In this document: in pieces, positions 27,262 to 39,544 of the stretch
How positions within the stretch are numbered: position 1 is the stretch's first letter
Layout: each line of letters opens with the position of its first letter
DNA from: Cystobacter ferrugineus
GTDB taxonomy: Bacteria > Myxococcota > Myxococcia > Myxococcales > Myxococcaceae
Reading direction: 5' to 3'
Assembly: GCF_001887355.1 (NCBI RefSeq)
Contig: NZ_MPIN01000015.1
Span: forward strand, 184,268-248,267
DNA: 64,000 nt
Translations under genes and position numbers: made by a program
Notes under the pieces: model-generated
The model's database searches: none
What the model saw: the letters and a program-made list of their open reading frames with translations, nothing else
What the model was told of the DNA's origin: nothing

Positions 27262-29642
27262 GGTCTTCCTCCTGGCGGGTGGATGTCGGCTCCGGCCCGC
27301 GCGGCCGCCAACAGCAGCCGGCGCTCGGCGGCGGCCACCACCCGCCGCGCCGCCTCCACCGCGCCAGGGTCCACCGAGATGGAAGTGATTCCCGCCCGCA
27401 CCAGGTGCTCGGCGAACTCGGGACGGTTCGAGGGGGCCTGGCCGCACAGCGAGCACGTCACCCCCGCTTCCCGGCTGGCGCGGATGATGCGGACGATGGC
27501 ATCCAGCACCGCCGCGTCCGACTCGTCGAACAGCTCCGCGCACATCTCCGAGTCCCGGTCCACCCCGAGCATGAGCTGGGTCAGATCATTGGAGCCGATC
27601 GAGACTCCCGTCACGCCCAGCCGCGCGTACTCGGGGATGCGGTACACCACCGAGGGCACCTCCGCCATCACCCAGCGCTCCAGCCCGCGCTGCCGCCCCA
27701 GGGGGCTCGTGTCCATCAACTCCAGACACGCCTCCAGCTCCCAGAGCGTGCGCACGAAGGGAATCATCACGTGCAGGTTGGGGGACTCCTCCCGCACCCG
27801 CGCGAGCGCCTCCAATTCCAGACGGAACACCTCCGGCTCGCGCAGGTAGCGGTAGCAGCCGCGGAAGCCGATCATCGGGTTGGCCTCGCCGGGCTCGTAC
27901 TCCGCGCCGCCCTCCAGTCCCCGGAACTCGTTGGTGCGGAAGTCCGTCGTCCGGTACACCACCGGCCGCGGATGGAATGCCCGGGCGATCTCCCGGAGCG
28001 GGCCCACCATGCGCTCCACGAACTCGCGCTGGCGCCCCTCGGCGATCAGCTTGCGCGGGTGGACTCCGCCCAACGCATCCGTGAGGAGGAACTCCGCCCG
28101 CAGGAGCCCCACGCCGTCCACGGGCAGCGCGGCCGCCTCGCGCGCCTGTCCCGGCAGGGCCAGGTTCACGTACAGCTTCGTCGCCAGGGGCTCGGGCTCT
28201 CCCGCGGCGGCGACGCAGGGCGCCTCCACCGGCCAGGCCGCATCCACCCGGGGCGGAGCCACCTCCTCCACCCGGCCCTCGAGCACCTCGCCCGAGCGCC
28301 CATCCACCGTCACCTCTTCCCCATCGCGCAGCACGCGCGTGGCGTTGCGCGTGCCCACCACGCAGGGCAGGCGCAGCTCGCGGCTGACGATGGCCGCGTG
28401 GCTCGTCATGCCGCCGCTGTCGGTGATGATGGCCACGGCCCGGCGCATGGTGGCCACCCAGTCGGGCGACGTCATGGGGGCGACGAGCACCTCGCCCTTC
28501 TTCAATCTCCCTCCCTCCTCGGGACGGCTCAGCACCCGCACCTTCCCGGTGACACGCCCCGGCGAGGCCCCCAGCCCCGTCACGAGCGCCGGCTTCCGGG
28601 CCTCCTCCCGCTCCGGCTCGGGCGATTCCTGGCCCAGGGTGGTGATGGGCCGCGATTGCACCAGGTACAGCCGCCCTCCCTGCTCGGCCCACTCGATGTC
28701 CTGGGGCGAGCCGTAGTGCGACTCCACGCGCGCGCCCAGGTGCGCCAGCGTCAGCACCTCCTCGTCCGCCAGCACGCGCTCGCGGGCCCGCTCCTCGCTC
28801 AGCTCCACGCGCCGGTCTCCCCCCTCGGGCGCGCGCTCCATCAGGAAGTCCTTGTGCCCCACCCGCACCTCGCGCAGCCGCGGGCCCTGCTTGTCCACCG
28901 TGTACGTGTCCGGCTCCACCTGCCCGCCCACCACCACCTCGCCCAGGCCCCAGGCGGCCTCGATGATGAGTCGGCGCGTGTCCCCGGTGGCCGGGTCCGC
29001 GGTGAACATCACCCCCGAGCGCGCCGAGTCCACCATCTCCTGCACCACCACCGCGAGGGTGGGCAGCTCGGTGAGGCCCTGGCTCTTGCGGTAGGCCACC
29101 ACCCGCTGTCCGAACGCCGAGGCCCAGCAGTCACGCAGCCGTGCCAGCACGGCCTCGTCCCCCACCACGTGGGTATACGACTCGTGCATGCCAGCGAACG
29201 AGGTGGCGGCCGTGTCCTCGTCCGTCGCCGAGGAGCGCACGGCCACCATCCCCTCGTGGCCCAGCTCGTGGTAGGCCGCGAGCAGGGCCTTGCACAGCTC
29301 GGCGGGCAGCTCCACCTGACGCACGAACTCGCGCAGCTCGGCCGAGCGTTCCGCCAGCGACTCCGGGTCGTCCACGTCGATGTCCCGCCACAGCTCTTCC
29401 AACCGCGAGCGCACCGGCCGCAAGGCTTGCCGGAAGGACTCGGACGTCACCACGAAGCCCCGGGGGACCGGCAGCCCCGCCTGGGTCATCTCGCCCAGAT
29501 TGGCGCCCTTGCCGCCCGCGAGCGGCACGTCTTCCCGCGAGAGCGAATCGAACCACACCACCCAGGAATGCCGCTGCTCGTCCGGGCGCTCCCCTCGCAT
29601 GCCCCGGAGAGGCTCCTGCCCCGTCTCCGTCGTCGGTTCCAT
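27225..29642 (-). CDS. ppsA: Phosphoenolpyruvate synthase
   Basis: 805 residues from the ATG at 29642, the usual length (about 790); the frame runs back to 29798 without family similarity. The N-terminal ATP-grasp domain starts [20 protein letters not shown] and continues [20 protein letters not shown]. The swivelling domain has the phosphohistidine site [20 protein letters not shown] near residue 411. The C-terminal PEP-binding barrel has [39 protein letters not shown] and [19 protein letters not shown] with the catalytic Cys. Reaction: pyruvate plus ATP plus water to PEP, AMP and Pi, the gluconeogenic entry from pyruvate, fitting an amino-acid-feeding organism. It overlaps pncB by 37 bases. 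Confidence 0.97.
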   Translation of the reverse strand: MEPTTETGQEPLRGMRGERPDEQRHSWVVWFDSLSREDVPLAGGKGANLGEMTQAGLPVPRGFVVTSESFRQALRPVRSRLEELWRDIDVDDPESLAERSAELREFVRQVELPAELCKALLAAYHELGHEGMVAVRSSATDEDTAATSFAGMHESYTHVVGDEAVLARLRDCWASAFGQRVVAYRKSQGLTELPTLAVVVQEMVDSARSGVMFTADPATGDTRRLIIEAAWGLGEVVVGGQVEPDTYTVDKQGPRLREVRVGHKDFLMERAPEGGDRRVELSEERARERVLADEEVLTLAHLGARVESHYGSPQDIEWAEQGGRLYLVQSRPITTLGQESPEPEREEARKPALVTGLGASPGRVTGKVRVLSRPEEGGRLKKGEVLVAPMTSPDWVATMRRAVAIITDSGGMTSHAAIVSRELRLPCVVGTRNATRVLRDGEEVTVDGRSGEVLEGRVEEVAPPRVDAAWPVEAPCVAAAGEPEPLATKLYVNLALPGQAREAAALPVDGVGLLRAEFLLTDALGGVHPRKLIAEGRQREFVERMVGPLREIARAFHPRPVVYRTTDFRTNEFRGLEGGAEYEPGEANPMIGFRGCYRYLREPEVFRLELEALARVREESPNLHVMIPFVRTLWELEACLELMDTSPLGRQRGLERWVMAEVPSVVYRIPEYARLGVTGVSIGSNDLTQLMLGVDRDSEMCAELFDESDAAVLDAIVRIIRASREAGVTCSLCGQAPSNRPEFAEHLVRAGITSISVDPGAVEAARRVVAAAERRLLLAAARAGADIHPPGGRPWRRHSSWTSMS

Positions 29643-29834
29643 GCACCACAGGGTGGGGATGGGCGTGGCGCGGAGCGACCTGTCCGAGGGCAGGCATGGA
29701 GCGAACGGCCTGCCCTCGAATGGATGGCCTCCCCATCCAGGCGAAGTCAGTCCGTTCGGGAGGCCAGAACGCCGTGGCCAACTCATGGGGTATGTCACTG
29801 AAACGGGGCAGGCTCAGCGCCCTCCCCTACTCGT

Positions 29835-30521
29835 TCAGACGGACAGCTCGTCGAAGCTGCGCGCCACCGGGTGTGGCCCCGGGTCCACGGCGGGGCCCTC
29901 GCCGCGCATGAGGCAGGCGGTGCGCAGGCCCGAGGCGGCCGCCGCGTCCAGCTCCGCCCGCACGTCCGACAGGAAGAGGATGTCCGCGGCGGGCAATCCC
30001 AACTCCCGGACGATCTCCGCGTAGGAGGCCGCCTCCTTCTTGCCGCCGATGCCGGTGTCGAAGTACCCGCGGAACAGGGGCGTCAGGTCCCCGAAACGGG
30101 TGTGGCGGAAGAGCAGCATCTGCGCGTGCACCGAGCCCGAGGAGTAGACGTACAGGCGCAGTCCCCGGGCATGCCACTCGCGCAGCCGCCGGGCGGCGTC
30201 CTCATAGACGTGGCCCTGGAAGTCCCCCTGGCGGTAGCCCTCTTCCCACATGAGGCCCTGGAGCCCCTTGAGCGGCCCCACCTTCCGGTCCTCCTCCATC
30301 CACCGCCGCAGCACGGCCACGAGTTGCGCGTCGTCCAGGTTGCCCCCGGCCAGTTCCCGGGCCCCGTCCAACAACCGGCGCACCTGGGGCTCGTGGCCAT
30401 GGGCGCGCACGAAGTCCTCGATGTGGCGCGCCGCGTACGGAAAGAGCACCTCGTGGACGAAGGACAGGCTCGAAGTGGTGCCCTCGATGTCGGTGACGAT
30501 GGCCTGGAGCATGCGGCTCAC
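29835..30521 (-). CDS. mtnC: Enolase-phosphatase E1
   Basis: 228 residues from a GTG that overlaps the mtnD stop by four bases (GTGA); an ATG at 30512 is an alternative start that matches the usual family N-terminus. HAD-superfamily motifs: AIVTDIEGTTSSLSFV (nucleophile Asp in DIEGTT), then LYVYSSGSVHAQ, and ILFLSDVRAELDAAAASG. MtnC enolises and dephosphorylates 2,3-diketo-5-methylthiopentyl-1-phosphate to acireductone, the substrate of the dioxygenase encoded just upstream. Last gene of the LLM-mtnB-mtnD-mtnC unit. Complete length for the family (about 225). Confidence 0.95.
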   Translation of the reverse strand: MSRMLQAIVTDIEGTTSSLSFVHEVLFPYAARHIEDFVRAHGHEPQVRRLLDGARELAGGNLDDAQLVAVLRRWMEEDRKVGPLKGLQGLMWEEGYRQGDFQGHVYEDAARRLREWHARGLRLYVYSSGSVHAQMLLFRHTRFGDLTPLFRGYFDTGIGGKKEAASYAEIVRELGLPAADILFLSDVRAELDAAAASGLRTACLMRGEGPAVDPGPHPVARSFDELSV

Positions 30522-31060
30522 TCGAGACGAGGAAAGCGCGAGGCGATGTCATCACCCGTCATCCGCGCGATCCACCCTTCCTTGTTGGTGAAGAGGCGGA
30601 TGGCGGTGAAGCTCGGCCGGGGGCCCATGTCGAACCAGTGCGGCGTCCCGTCGGGCACGCTGATGAGGTCGCCCTTCTCGCACAGCACGAAGAAGACGCG
30701 GCCTCCCTTGTGGATACTGAACAGGCCCTGCCCCTCGACGAAGAAGCGCACCTCGTCCTCGCTGTGGGTGTGCTCCTCGAGGAACTTGGCGCGCATCGCC
30801 TCGCGCTGCGGGTGGTCCGGCACCATGCCCAGCACGTCCACCGATTGCAGGCCGCGCTCCGTCATCAATCGCCGCACCGGCCCCTCGTAGGCCGCGAGGA
30901 CCTCCTCCTGGCTCGCCCCGGGCGCGAGCGGCCGGCTCGCCTCCCAGCGCTCGAAGCGGATGCCCACTTCGCCCAGCTCGCGCCGGATGGTGTCGAAGTC
31001 GCGCGTGTGCACCCGTGCCCGCGAACCGTCTCCCTCGTCGAAAACCCTCAACTCACTCAT
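30518..31060 (-). CDS. mtnD: Acireductone dioxygenase
   Basis: 180 residues from the ATG at 31060, with AGGAGG upstream; the longer frame from 31150 lies inside mtnB. Cupin metal ligands: EEHTHSEDEVRFFVEG (H-x-H with Glu and the following Glu) and GTPHWFD (late His). ISVPDGTPHWFDMG closes the barrel. The enzyme oxidises acireductone to 2-keto-4-methylthiobutyrate and formate (Fe form) in methionine salvage; the Ni form gives methylthiopropionate and CO instead, and the metal cannot be read from the sequence. It overlaps mtnB by four bases (ATGA) and mtnC by four (GTGA), so the three are translationally coupled. Confidence 0.96.
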   Translation of the reverse strand: MSELRVFDEGDGSRARVHTRDFDTIRRELGEVGIRFERWEASRPLAPGASQEEVLAAYEGPVRRLMTERGLQSVDVLGMVPDHPQREAMRAKFLEEHTHSEDEVRFFVEGQGLFSIHKGGRVFFVLCEKGDLISVPDGTPHWFDMGPRPSFTAIRLFTNKEGWIARMTGDDIASRFPRLE

Positions 31061-31689
31061 CGGCTCAACCTCCTGACTTCCAGCTCGCACGCCAGCAGGA
31101 ACTCGAACGCTTCCACATGCCGCCGGGCATCCGCCACCGAGCGGCCCCACGTGTACAGGCCATGTCCCTCGATGAGGTAGCCGGGCAGGCTCGGGTGCTC
31201 GCCCAGGTAGGCCTCCACGCGGGCGGCCAACCGGGGAATGTCCTGGTCATTGCCGAACACGGGCACCTCCAGGCGCGCCGTGTGGGAATCCACCCCGGGC
31301 AGGGCCTTGAGCACCTCGTAGCCCTCGAGCACCACGCCGCCGGGACTCAAGCGCGAGAGCACCGTGGCCGCGAGCGAGTGCGTGTGCAGCACCGCCCCCA
31401 CGTCCGGCCCGCTCCGGTAGCGCCGCAGGTGCAACGCCGTCTCCGCCGAGGGCTTGCCGCCCGGGGGCCGCACGTCCTTCAGCGTCTCATCGTCCAGGCC
31501 CACCACCAGGAAGTCCCCGGACCCGAGCTCGCCCTTGTGGCGGCCCGAGGCGGTGATGACCATGTGGCGCGCATCCAACCGCGCCGAGAAGTTGCCGGCG
31601 GTGGCCGGCACCCAACCCCGATCGAAGAAGAGCCGGCCCGCCTGGCTCAACTCCTCGCTTCGAGCACCCATCTGCTCCATGCCGTCCAT
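31057..31689 (-). CDS. mtnB: Methylthioribulose-1-phosphate dehydratase
   Basis: 210 residues from the ATG at 31689; an ATG three codons later is also possible. Class II aldolase fold with the MtnB pattern: RGWVPATAGNFSARL, MVITASGRHKGELG, VLHTHSLAATVLSRL (zinc ligands H-x-H), and a late zinc His in LIEGHGLYTWGRSVADARRH. It removes water from methylthioribulose-1-phosphate. Located between the LLM flavoprotein (11 bases) and mtnD (4-base overlap). The upstream pathway enzymes MtnA and a kinase or phosphorylase are not in this window. No fusion or truncation is seen. Confidence 0.95.
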   Translation of the reverse strand: MDGMEQMGARSEELSQAGRLFFDRGWVPATAGNFSARLDARHMVITASGRHKGELGSGDFLVVGLDDETLKDVRPPGGKPSAETALHLRRYRSGPDVGAVLHTHSLAATVLSRLSPGGVVLEGYEVLKALPGVDSHTARLEVPVFGNDQDIPRLAARVEAYLGEHPSLPGYLIEGHGLYTWGRSVADARRHVEAFEFLLACELEVRRLSR

Positions 31690-31700
31690 GGCCGCGAACT

Positions 31701-32729
31701 CTACACCGCCGCCGGGGACCGGGGAGCCGGAGCACTCGTGGCGAGCGCGTCGCGCACCTGCGCGGTGAGCTCGAAGGAGCGCAGCCGGGCGGCGTGGTCG
31801 TAGATCTGCGCCGTCACCATCAACTCGTCCGCGCGCGTGCGCTGGAGGAAGCGCTCCAGCCCCTGGCGCACGGTGGCGGGAGAGCCCACGAACGAACAGG
31901 CCAGCGCGTGCTCCAGCCGGGCACGCTCCAGCTCCGTCCAGCGCTCCTCCATGCCGTCCACGGGCGGCTCCAGGGGCCCGGGCGTGCCGCGCTGGAGGTT
32001 GACGAACTGCTGCTGGACCGAGGTGAAGAGGCGCGCGGCCTCGGCGTCCGTGTCGGCGGCGAAGACGTTGACGCCGAGCATGACGTGGGGCCGCGCCAGG
32101 GCCTCGGAGGGCTGGAACTGCTCGCGGTACAGCTCGATGGCCGACCACATCAGCTCGGGGGCGAAGTGCGAGGCGAAGGCGAACGGCAGGCCGAGCGCGG
32201 CGGCGAGCTGGGCGCTGAAGAGGCTGGAGCCCAACAGCCACAGGGGCACCTTCAGCCCCTCACCCGGCACGGCCCGCAGCCGCGGACCGGGCGTGGCCGG
32301 ACGGAAGTAGGACTGTAGCTCGAGCACGTCCTGGGGGAAGGAATCGGCGCTGGCCGCGAGGTTGCGGCGCAGGGCCTGGGCCGTGCGCGGATCCGACCCC
32401 GGCGCCCGTCCGAGCCCCAGGTCGATGCGGCCCGGATAGAGCGACTCCAGCGTGCCGAACTGCTCGGCGATCACCAGCGGCGCGTGGTTGGGCAGCATGA
32501 TGCCTCCCGCCCCGACACGGATGGTGGAGGTGCCTCCAGCCACGTAGCCAATGACCACCGAGGTCGCCGCGCTGGCGACGCCCGGCATGCCGTGGTGCTC
32601 GGCCAGCCAGTAGCGCTGGTAGCCCCAGCGCTCGGCGTGGCGGGCCAGGTCCAGGGTGTTGCGAAAGGACTCCGCTGCGGTGGAGCCCTTGAGGATGGGC
32701 GACAGATCGAGGACGGAAAAGGGAACCAT
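31701..32729 (-). CDS. LLM-class flavin-dependent oxidoreductase
   Basis: 342 residues from the ATG at 32729 (GAGAGGG upstream); the longer frame from 32759 has no ribosome site. Bacterial-luciferase-like barrel: [72 protein letters not shown] and [28 protein letters not shown] marks the MsnO8-like subgroup with a putative FMN site. The substrate is unknown. It is the first gene of the methionine-salvage operon, 11 bases before mtnB; whether it acts on a sulphur compound is inferred from position only. The function of MsnO8-type monooxygenases in general is poorly known. Confidence 0.88.
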   Translation of the reverse strand: MVPFSVLDLSPILKGSTAAESFRNTLDLARHAERWGYQRYWLAEHHGMPGVASAATSVVIGYVAGGTSTIRVGAGGIMLPNHAPLVIAEQFGTLESLYPGRIDLGLGRAPGSDPRTAQALRRNLAASADSFPQDVLELQSYFRPATPGPRLRAVPGEGLKVPLWLLGSSLFSAQLAAALGLPFAFASHFAPELMWSAIELYREQFQPSEALARPHVMLGVNVFAADTDAEAARLFTSVQQQFVNLQRGTPGPLEPPVDGMEERWTELERARLEHALACSFVGSPATVRQGLERFLQRTRADELMVTAQIYDHAARLRSFELTAQVRDALATSAPAPRSPAAV

Positions 32730-32776
32730 GGCCCTCTCATAAAGCGGGCCCTCGTCCACGGCATCCCCAACAGACC

Positions 32777-33763
32777 TCAGTCCCGGCGCTTGAGCTCCCG
32801 GGCCACCACCTCGCAGCCAGGCGTGTAGGTGCCACGCACCGCGGCCAGGGCGCGCGCCAGGGTCACCTCGGCGATGCGCTCGTGCTGCTGCGGCAGCGAG
32901 TTGATCTTCAACGGCAGGAAGTCCAGCAGGCGGTCATCCCCGAACGTCGCCATCCGCAGCGACCGGGGCAGGCCGTCGGGGAACTGGAGCAGCACGTCGA
33001 GCACGCCCTGCATCAGCGTGTACGAGCACGTGACGAGCGCGTCGGGCAGGCCATGCTTCTCGATGAGCTCGCGCATCATCTGGCCACCGCTCTCGCGGTC
33101 GTAGCGCGCTCCGGACAGCTCGTACACCTGCTCGACCTGGCCCTGCACCGCGTGCCGGAAGCCCTCGCGCCGCTCGGCGGTGACCGCCAGCGTGGGCACC
33201 GCGTCCAGCCAGGCCACGCGCCGCACGCCCTCGTGGAGCACCGAGCGCGTCAGCATCTCGGCGGCCTGGGTGTTCTCGCTGACGATGCACATGAAGCGCT
33301 CCGGGTTGAGCGCCCGGTCCACGGCGATCACCGGCGTGCCCGACTCCATCAGCCCCGCGTAGAACGTGTCCTCGGGCGGCAGCGCGCTCGCGACGATCAG
33401 CGCATCACAGCGCCGCGCGCGCAGCATCAGCGCCAGCTCCCGCTCGGTGTGCGGCTCGTCATCCGAGCCGACGATCAACAACTGGTAGCCCTCGCGCCGC
33501 GCGCCGTGCTCGAACAGCTTGGCCAGCCGCGCGTAGCTCACGTTCTCCAGGTCCGGAACGATGAGGCCCAGGGTGCGGCTGGCGCCGCGCCGCAACGCCG
33601 CCGCCTGGGCGTCGATGCGGAAGTTGTGGTGCTCGACCACCGCCATCACCCGAGCCGCCGTCTTGGCGCTGATGCGTCGGGCCTCCGCCTGCCCGTTGAG
33701 CACGTAGCTGGCCGTGGTCCTCGAGACCCCCGCCAGGCGAGCGATGTCCGTCAGTGTCATCAT
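32777..33763 (-). CDS. LacI-family transcriptional regulator (Cra/FruR-like)
   Basis: 328 residues from the first ATG of an ATG-ATG pair (GGGAAG upstream). N-terminal Lac[24 protein letters not shown] then [18 protein letters not shown]. Then a periplasmic-binding-protein-like effector domain from [20 protein letters not shown] to the end. The pattern [13 protein letters not shown] with [10 protein letters not shown] is that of Cra/FruR, which binds fructose-1-phosphate (or fructose bisphosphate in E. coli) and leaves its operator. It is divergently transcribed from the fructose PTS operon, and a Cra-like operator lies in the gap of 136 bases, so it likely represses fruBKA and itself. Confidence 0.9.
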   Translation of the reverse strand: MMTLTDIARLAGVSRTTASYVLNGQAEARRISAKTAARVMAVVEHHNFRIDAQAAALRRGASRTLGLIVPDLENVSYARLAKLFEHGARREGYQLLIVGSDDEPHTERELALMLRARRCDALIVASALPPEDTFYAGLMESGTPVIAVDRALNPERFMCIVSENTQAAEMLTRSVLHEGVRRVAWLDAVPTLAVTAERREGFRHAVQGQVEQVYELSGARYDRESGGQMMRELIEKHGLPDALVTCSYTLMQGVLDVLLQFPDGLPRSLRMATFGDDRLLDFLPLKINSLPQQHERIAEVTLARALAAVRGTYTPGCEVVARELKRRD

Positions 33764-33804
33764 GACTTCCCGCGCAATGAACTCTCCGACTCGCCACATG
33801 TCAC

Positions 33805-33819
33805 CCCGAAATTTTCGGG
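33805..33819. promoter_or_regulatory. 15-bp perfect palindrome in the fru divergent region
   Basis: cccgaaa-t-tttcggg, perfect around a central T, 42 bases upstream of the regulator start on its own side. It may be a second binding site, possibly autoregulatory, or for another factor. Confidence 0.45.
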
Positions 33820-33845
33820 TGGCACAAACCTATTTACTCAAAGGG

Positions 33846-33874
33846 GTGACACGATTCAGCATCTCCATTATAAG
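33846..33874 (+). promoter_or_regulatory. Predicted fruBKA promoter
   Basis: -35 GTGACA (33846-33851), 17-base spacer, -10 TATAAG (33869-33874), followed by AGGAGA at 33885-33890 and the fruB start at 33900. Confidence 0.6.
33847..33860 (-). promoter_or_regulatory. Cra/FruR-like operator overlapping the -35 element
   Basis: On the minus strand the sequence reads GCTGAATCGTGTCA, matching the Cra consensus core TGAAWCGNTNNA. It covers most of the predicted -35 box of fruB, so binding should block RNA polymerase. The regulator gene is adjacent. Confidence 0.6.
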
Positions 33875-33899
33875 CGGCAAAACAAGGAGACCGCAATAG

Positions 33900-36757
<2,858 letters not shown>

Positions 36758-36758
<1 letters not shown>

Positions 36759-37729
36759 TGGCACGCATCCTCACCCTTACCCTCAACCCCGCCCTCGATC
36801 TGACCGTCCGCGCCGGAGGCACCCTGCGGCTCGGCGAGGTCAACCGCACCGAGAGCACCCGCATCGACGCCGCCGGCAAGGGCATCAACGTGGCGCGCGT
36901 GCTCGCCAAGCTCGGCCACGACGTCACCGTCTCCGGCCTGCTCGGCGCCAACAACGAGACGGACTTCGTGCGCGCCTTCGCCGCGTGTGGCCTGCGCGAC
37001 GCGTTCATCCGCGTGCCGGGCGAGACGCGCATCAACATCAAGCTGTCCGAGGCCGGCGGGCGCGTCACCGACTTGAATGGTCCCGGCCTGCGCATCCCCG
37101 CCTCCGCGCTGCAGGCCCTGTTCGCGCGGGTGGACGCCCTGTTGTCCGCCGGGCTCGACGCCGTCGTCATCTCCGGCAGCCTCCCGCAGGGCATCCCCCT
37201 GTCGACGCCCTCGGACCTCATCACCCGCATCCGTGAGCACCAGGTGCCGGCCTGGCTCGATACCAGCGGAGCGGCCCTGGTGGCCGGGCTCGCCGCGCGG
37301 CCCTCGGGCGTCAAACCCAATGATCTCGAGCTGGCCGACTGGGCGGGACATCCGCTCGACACATACGAGGCACGGCTCCGGGCGGCGCGGCGGCTCCATG
37401 ACGATGGCATCGCGGACGTGCTCCTCTCCCTGGGTTCCGAGGGCGTGCTCTGGGCCTCGGACGGCGCGGCCCTGACCGCCACGCCGCCTCCGGTCTCCGT
37501 CGTCAGCACCGTGGGCGCGGGGGACACCCTGCTGGCTGGCACGCTGCATGGCGTGTTGTCCGGCTGGCCCCGCGAGCGCGTCCTGCGCTTCGCCACGGCG
37601 CTCGCCGCCGAGTCCGTGCGGCACATCGGCGTGGGCGAGCCCGACGCCGTGGATTTCGAACAGCTCCATCAACACACCCTCGTCCAGAGCCTGTCCATGG
37701 ACCCGAGCGCCGGGGAGACGCACCCATGA
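36758..37729 (+). CDS. fruK: 1-phosphofructokinase
   Basis: 323 residues; the ATG shares its first base with the fruB stop. PfkB/ribokinase family: ILTLTLNPALDLTV (substrate Asp), DAAGKGINVARVLAKLG, VISGSLPQGIP and the catalytic SVVSTVGAGDTLLAG. It phosphorylates fructose-1-phosphate, the product of the fructose PTS, to fructose-1,6-bisphosphate with ATP. The stop codon overlaps the fruA start by four bases (ATGA), so the operon is translationally coupled throughout. Normal length and motifs. Confidence 0.96.
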
Positions 37730-39534
37730 ACGTGATCCTCATCACGGCCTGCCCCAGCGGCGTGGCCACGACCTTCCTGGCGGCCCGGGGGCTCGAGCGC
37801 GCGGCGGCCCAGCGCGGCTGGAAGACGTCCGTGGAGATGCATGGCCAGCTCGCGCCGCTCGTCCCCGTGGACGCGGCGACGATCGAAGCCGCCCAGTTGG
37901 TGGTGGTGGCGGCGAGCGCTCCGGTGGACCTGGCGCGCTTCGCGGGCAAGCGCGTCTACCAGGCGCCCATCTCGGACGCACTGCCCGACCCGCGCGCGTT
38001 CCTCACCCGCGCCGAGGCCGAGGCCCGTCCATGGAGCCCCACGGTCCCCGCCAACAGCACTCCCCCGATTCCCGCGGCCACCGCGGGCTCGCCGCGCATC
38101 GTCGCCGTCACCGCCTGTCCCACGGGCGTGGCCCACACCTTCATGGCGGCCGAGGCCCTGCTCCAGGCCGGGCGGGGACTCGGCTATCCGCTGCGCGTGG
38201 AGACCCAGGGCTCGGTGGGGGCACAAGACGCGCTGACGGCGGAGGAGATCCGCGCGGCGGACGTGGTCATCCTCGCCTGTGACATCGAGGTGGACCCCTC
38301 TCGCTTCGTGGGCAAGCGCGTCTGGCGCACCTCCACGGGCGCCGCGCTGAAGAAGTCCACGCAGACCATTCACGAGGCCCTGGAGAAGGCGACCGTCCTC
38401 GAGGGAGCGAAGGGTGAGCAGGCCGCGGCCCCCGCCGGGAAGAGCGGCCAGCGCGGACCCTACCGGCACCTGCTCACGGGCGTGTCGTTCATGCTCCCCA
38501 TGGTCGTCGCGGGTGGCCTGCTCATCGCGCTGTCCTTCGTCTTCGGCATCGATGCATTCAAGGAGAAGGGCACGCTGGCGGCGGCGTTGATGGACATTGG
38601 CGGCGGCGCGGCATTCAAGCTGATGGTGCCGCTGCTCTCGGGCTACATCGCGTACTCCATCGCGGATCGGCCCGGCATCGCGCCCGGCATGGTGGGCGGC
38701 TATCTGGCGAGCACCCTGGGCGCGGGCTTCCTCGGAGGCATCGCCGCGGGTTTCATCGCGGGCTATGGGGCCCAGGCCCTGAGCCGCTACGTCAAGCTGC
38801 CCGCCAGCATGGAGGCGCTCAAGCCCATCCTCATCATCCCCCTGGTGGCGAGCCTCGTCACCGGACTGGTGATGATCTACGTCATCGGCGCGCCCGTGGC
38901 CGCGCTCCTGGGCTCCGTCACCACGTTCCTCAAGACGATGAACACCGGCAACGCGCTCTTCCTGGGGGCGCTGCTGGGCGCGATGATGTGCTTCGACCTC
39001 GGTGGCCCCATCAACAAGGCGGCGTATGCCTTTGGCGTGGGCCTCATCTCGGAGAACACCTACGGGCCCATGGCCGCCATCATGGCCGCGGGCATGGTGC
39101 CGCCCATCGGCATGGGGCTGGCGAGCCTGCTCGCCCGGAACAAGTTCTCCAAGCCGGAGCGCGACGCGGGCAAGGCGGCGATGGCGCTGGGGCTGTGCTT
39201 CATCTCCGAGGGCGCCATCCCCTTCATGGCCAAGGATCCGCTGCGCGTGATTCCCGTCAGCATGCTCGGGGGAGCGATCACCGGAGCCATGTCCATGTTC
39301 TTCGGCGTCCAGCTCATGGCGCCTCACGGGGGCCTCTTCGTGCTGCTCATCCCCCACGCGGTGAACCACGTGCTCATCTACCTGTTGTCCATCATCGCGG
39401 GCTCGCTCGTCATCGGCGTGGGCTACGCGCTGGTGAAGACAGGCAAGGCGGAGCTGCCCGGTGCCGCGGCCACGCCCACGAAGGAGTCGTCCGCCATCGC
39501 GGGTGGGGGCGGCGCGGCGGTCGGCTCGAACTGA
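37726..39534 (+). CDS. fruA: PTS fructose transporter EIIB'-EIIB-EIIC
   Basis: 602 residues. Two EIIB domains: residues 1-105 with ITACPSGVATTF (Cys9) and 120-225 with VAVTACPTGVAHTFMAAEAL (Cys131, the probable phosphorylated Cys). EIIC from about 245 to 590 with about nine membrane helices: HLLTGVSFMLPMVVAGGLLI, SGYIAYSIADRPGIAPGMVG, CFDLGGPINKAAYAFGVGLI and ISEGAIPFMAKDPLRVIP. It imports fructose across the inner membrane as fructose-1-phosphate. The tail after residue 570 is Ala/Gly-rich. Convergent with the DUF4184 gene, only 10 bases apart, without a visible terminator. Confidence 0.96.
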   Translation: MNVILITACPSGVATTFLAARGLERAAAQRGWKTSVEMHGQLAPLVPVDAATIEAAQLVVVAASAPVDLARFAGKRVYQAPISDALPDPRAFLTRAEAEARPWSPTVPANSTPPIPAATAGSPRIVAVTACPTGVAHTFMAAEALLQAGRGLGYPLRVETQGSVGAQDALTAEEIRAADVVILACDIEVDPSRFVGKRVWRTSTGAALKKSTQTIHEALEKATVLEGAKGEQAAAPAGKSGQRGPYRHLLTGVSFMLPMVVAGGLLIALSFVFGIDAFKEKGTLAAALMDIGGGAAFKLMVPLLSGYIAYSIADRPGIAPGMVGGYLASTLGAGFLGGIAAGFIAGYGAQALSRYVKLPASMEALKPILIIPLVASLVTGLVMIYVIGAPVAALLGSVTTFLKTMNTGNALFLGALLGAMMCFDLGGPINKAAYAFGVGLISENTYGPMAAIMAAGMVPPIGMGLASLLARNKFSKPERDAGKAAMALGLCFISEGAIPFMAKDPLRVIPVSMLGGAITGAMSMFFGVQLMAPHGGLFVLLIPHAVNHVLIYLLSIIAGSLVIGVGYALVKTGKAELPGAAATPTKESSAIAGGGGAAVGSN

Positions 39535-39544
39535 GCGCGAGCCC

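Noticed and set aside
27249-29801. An 850-codon open frame opposite ppsA, and a similar 1227-codon frame at 40317-44000 opposite the NACHT gene.
   Set aside because: Both are His/Arg/Ala-rich, lack any domain, and follow the antisense frame of well-supported genes.
33819-33840. Sigma54 promoter (tggcac then tattt) before fruB.
   Set aside because: The -12 GC element is missing; the GTGACA-17-TATAAG promoter explains the region better.
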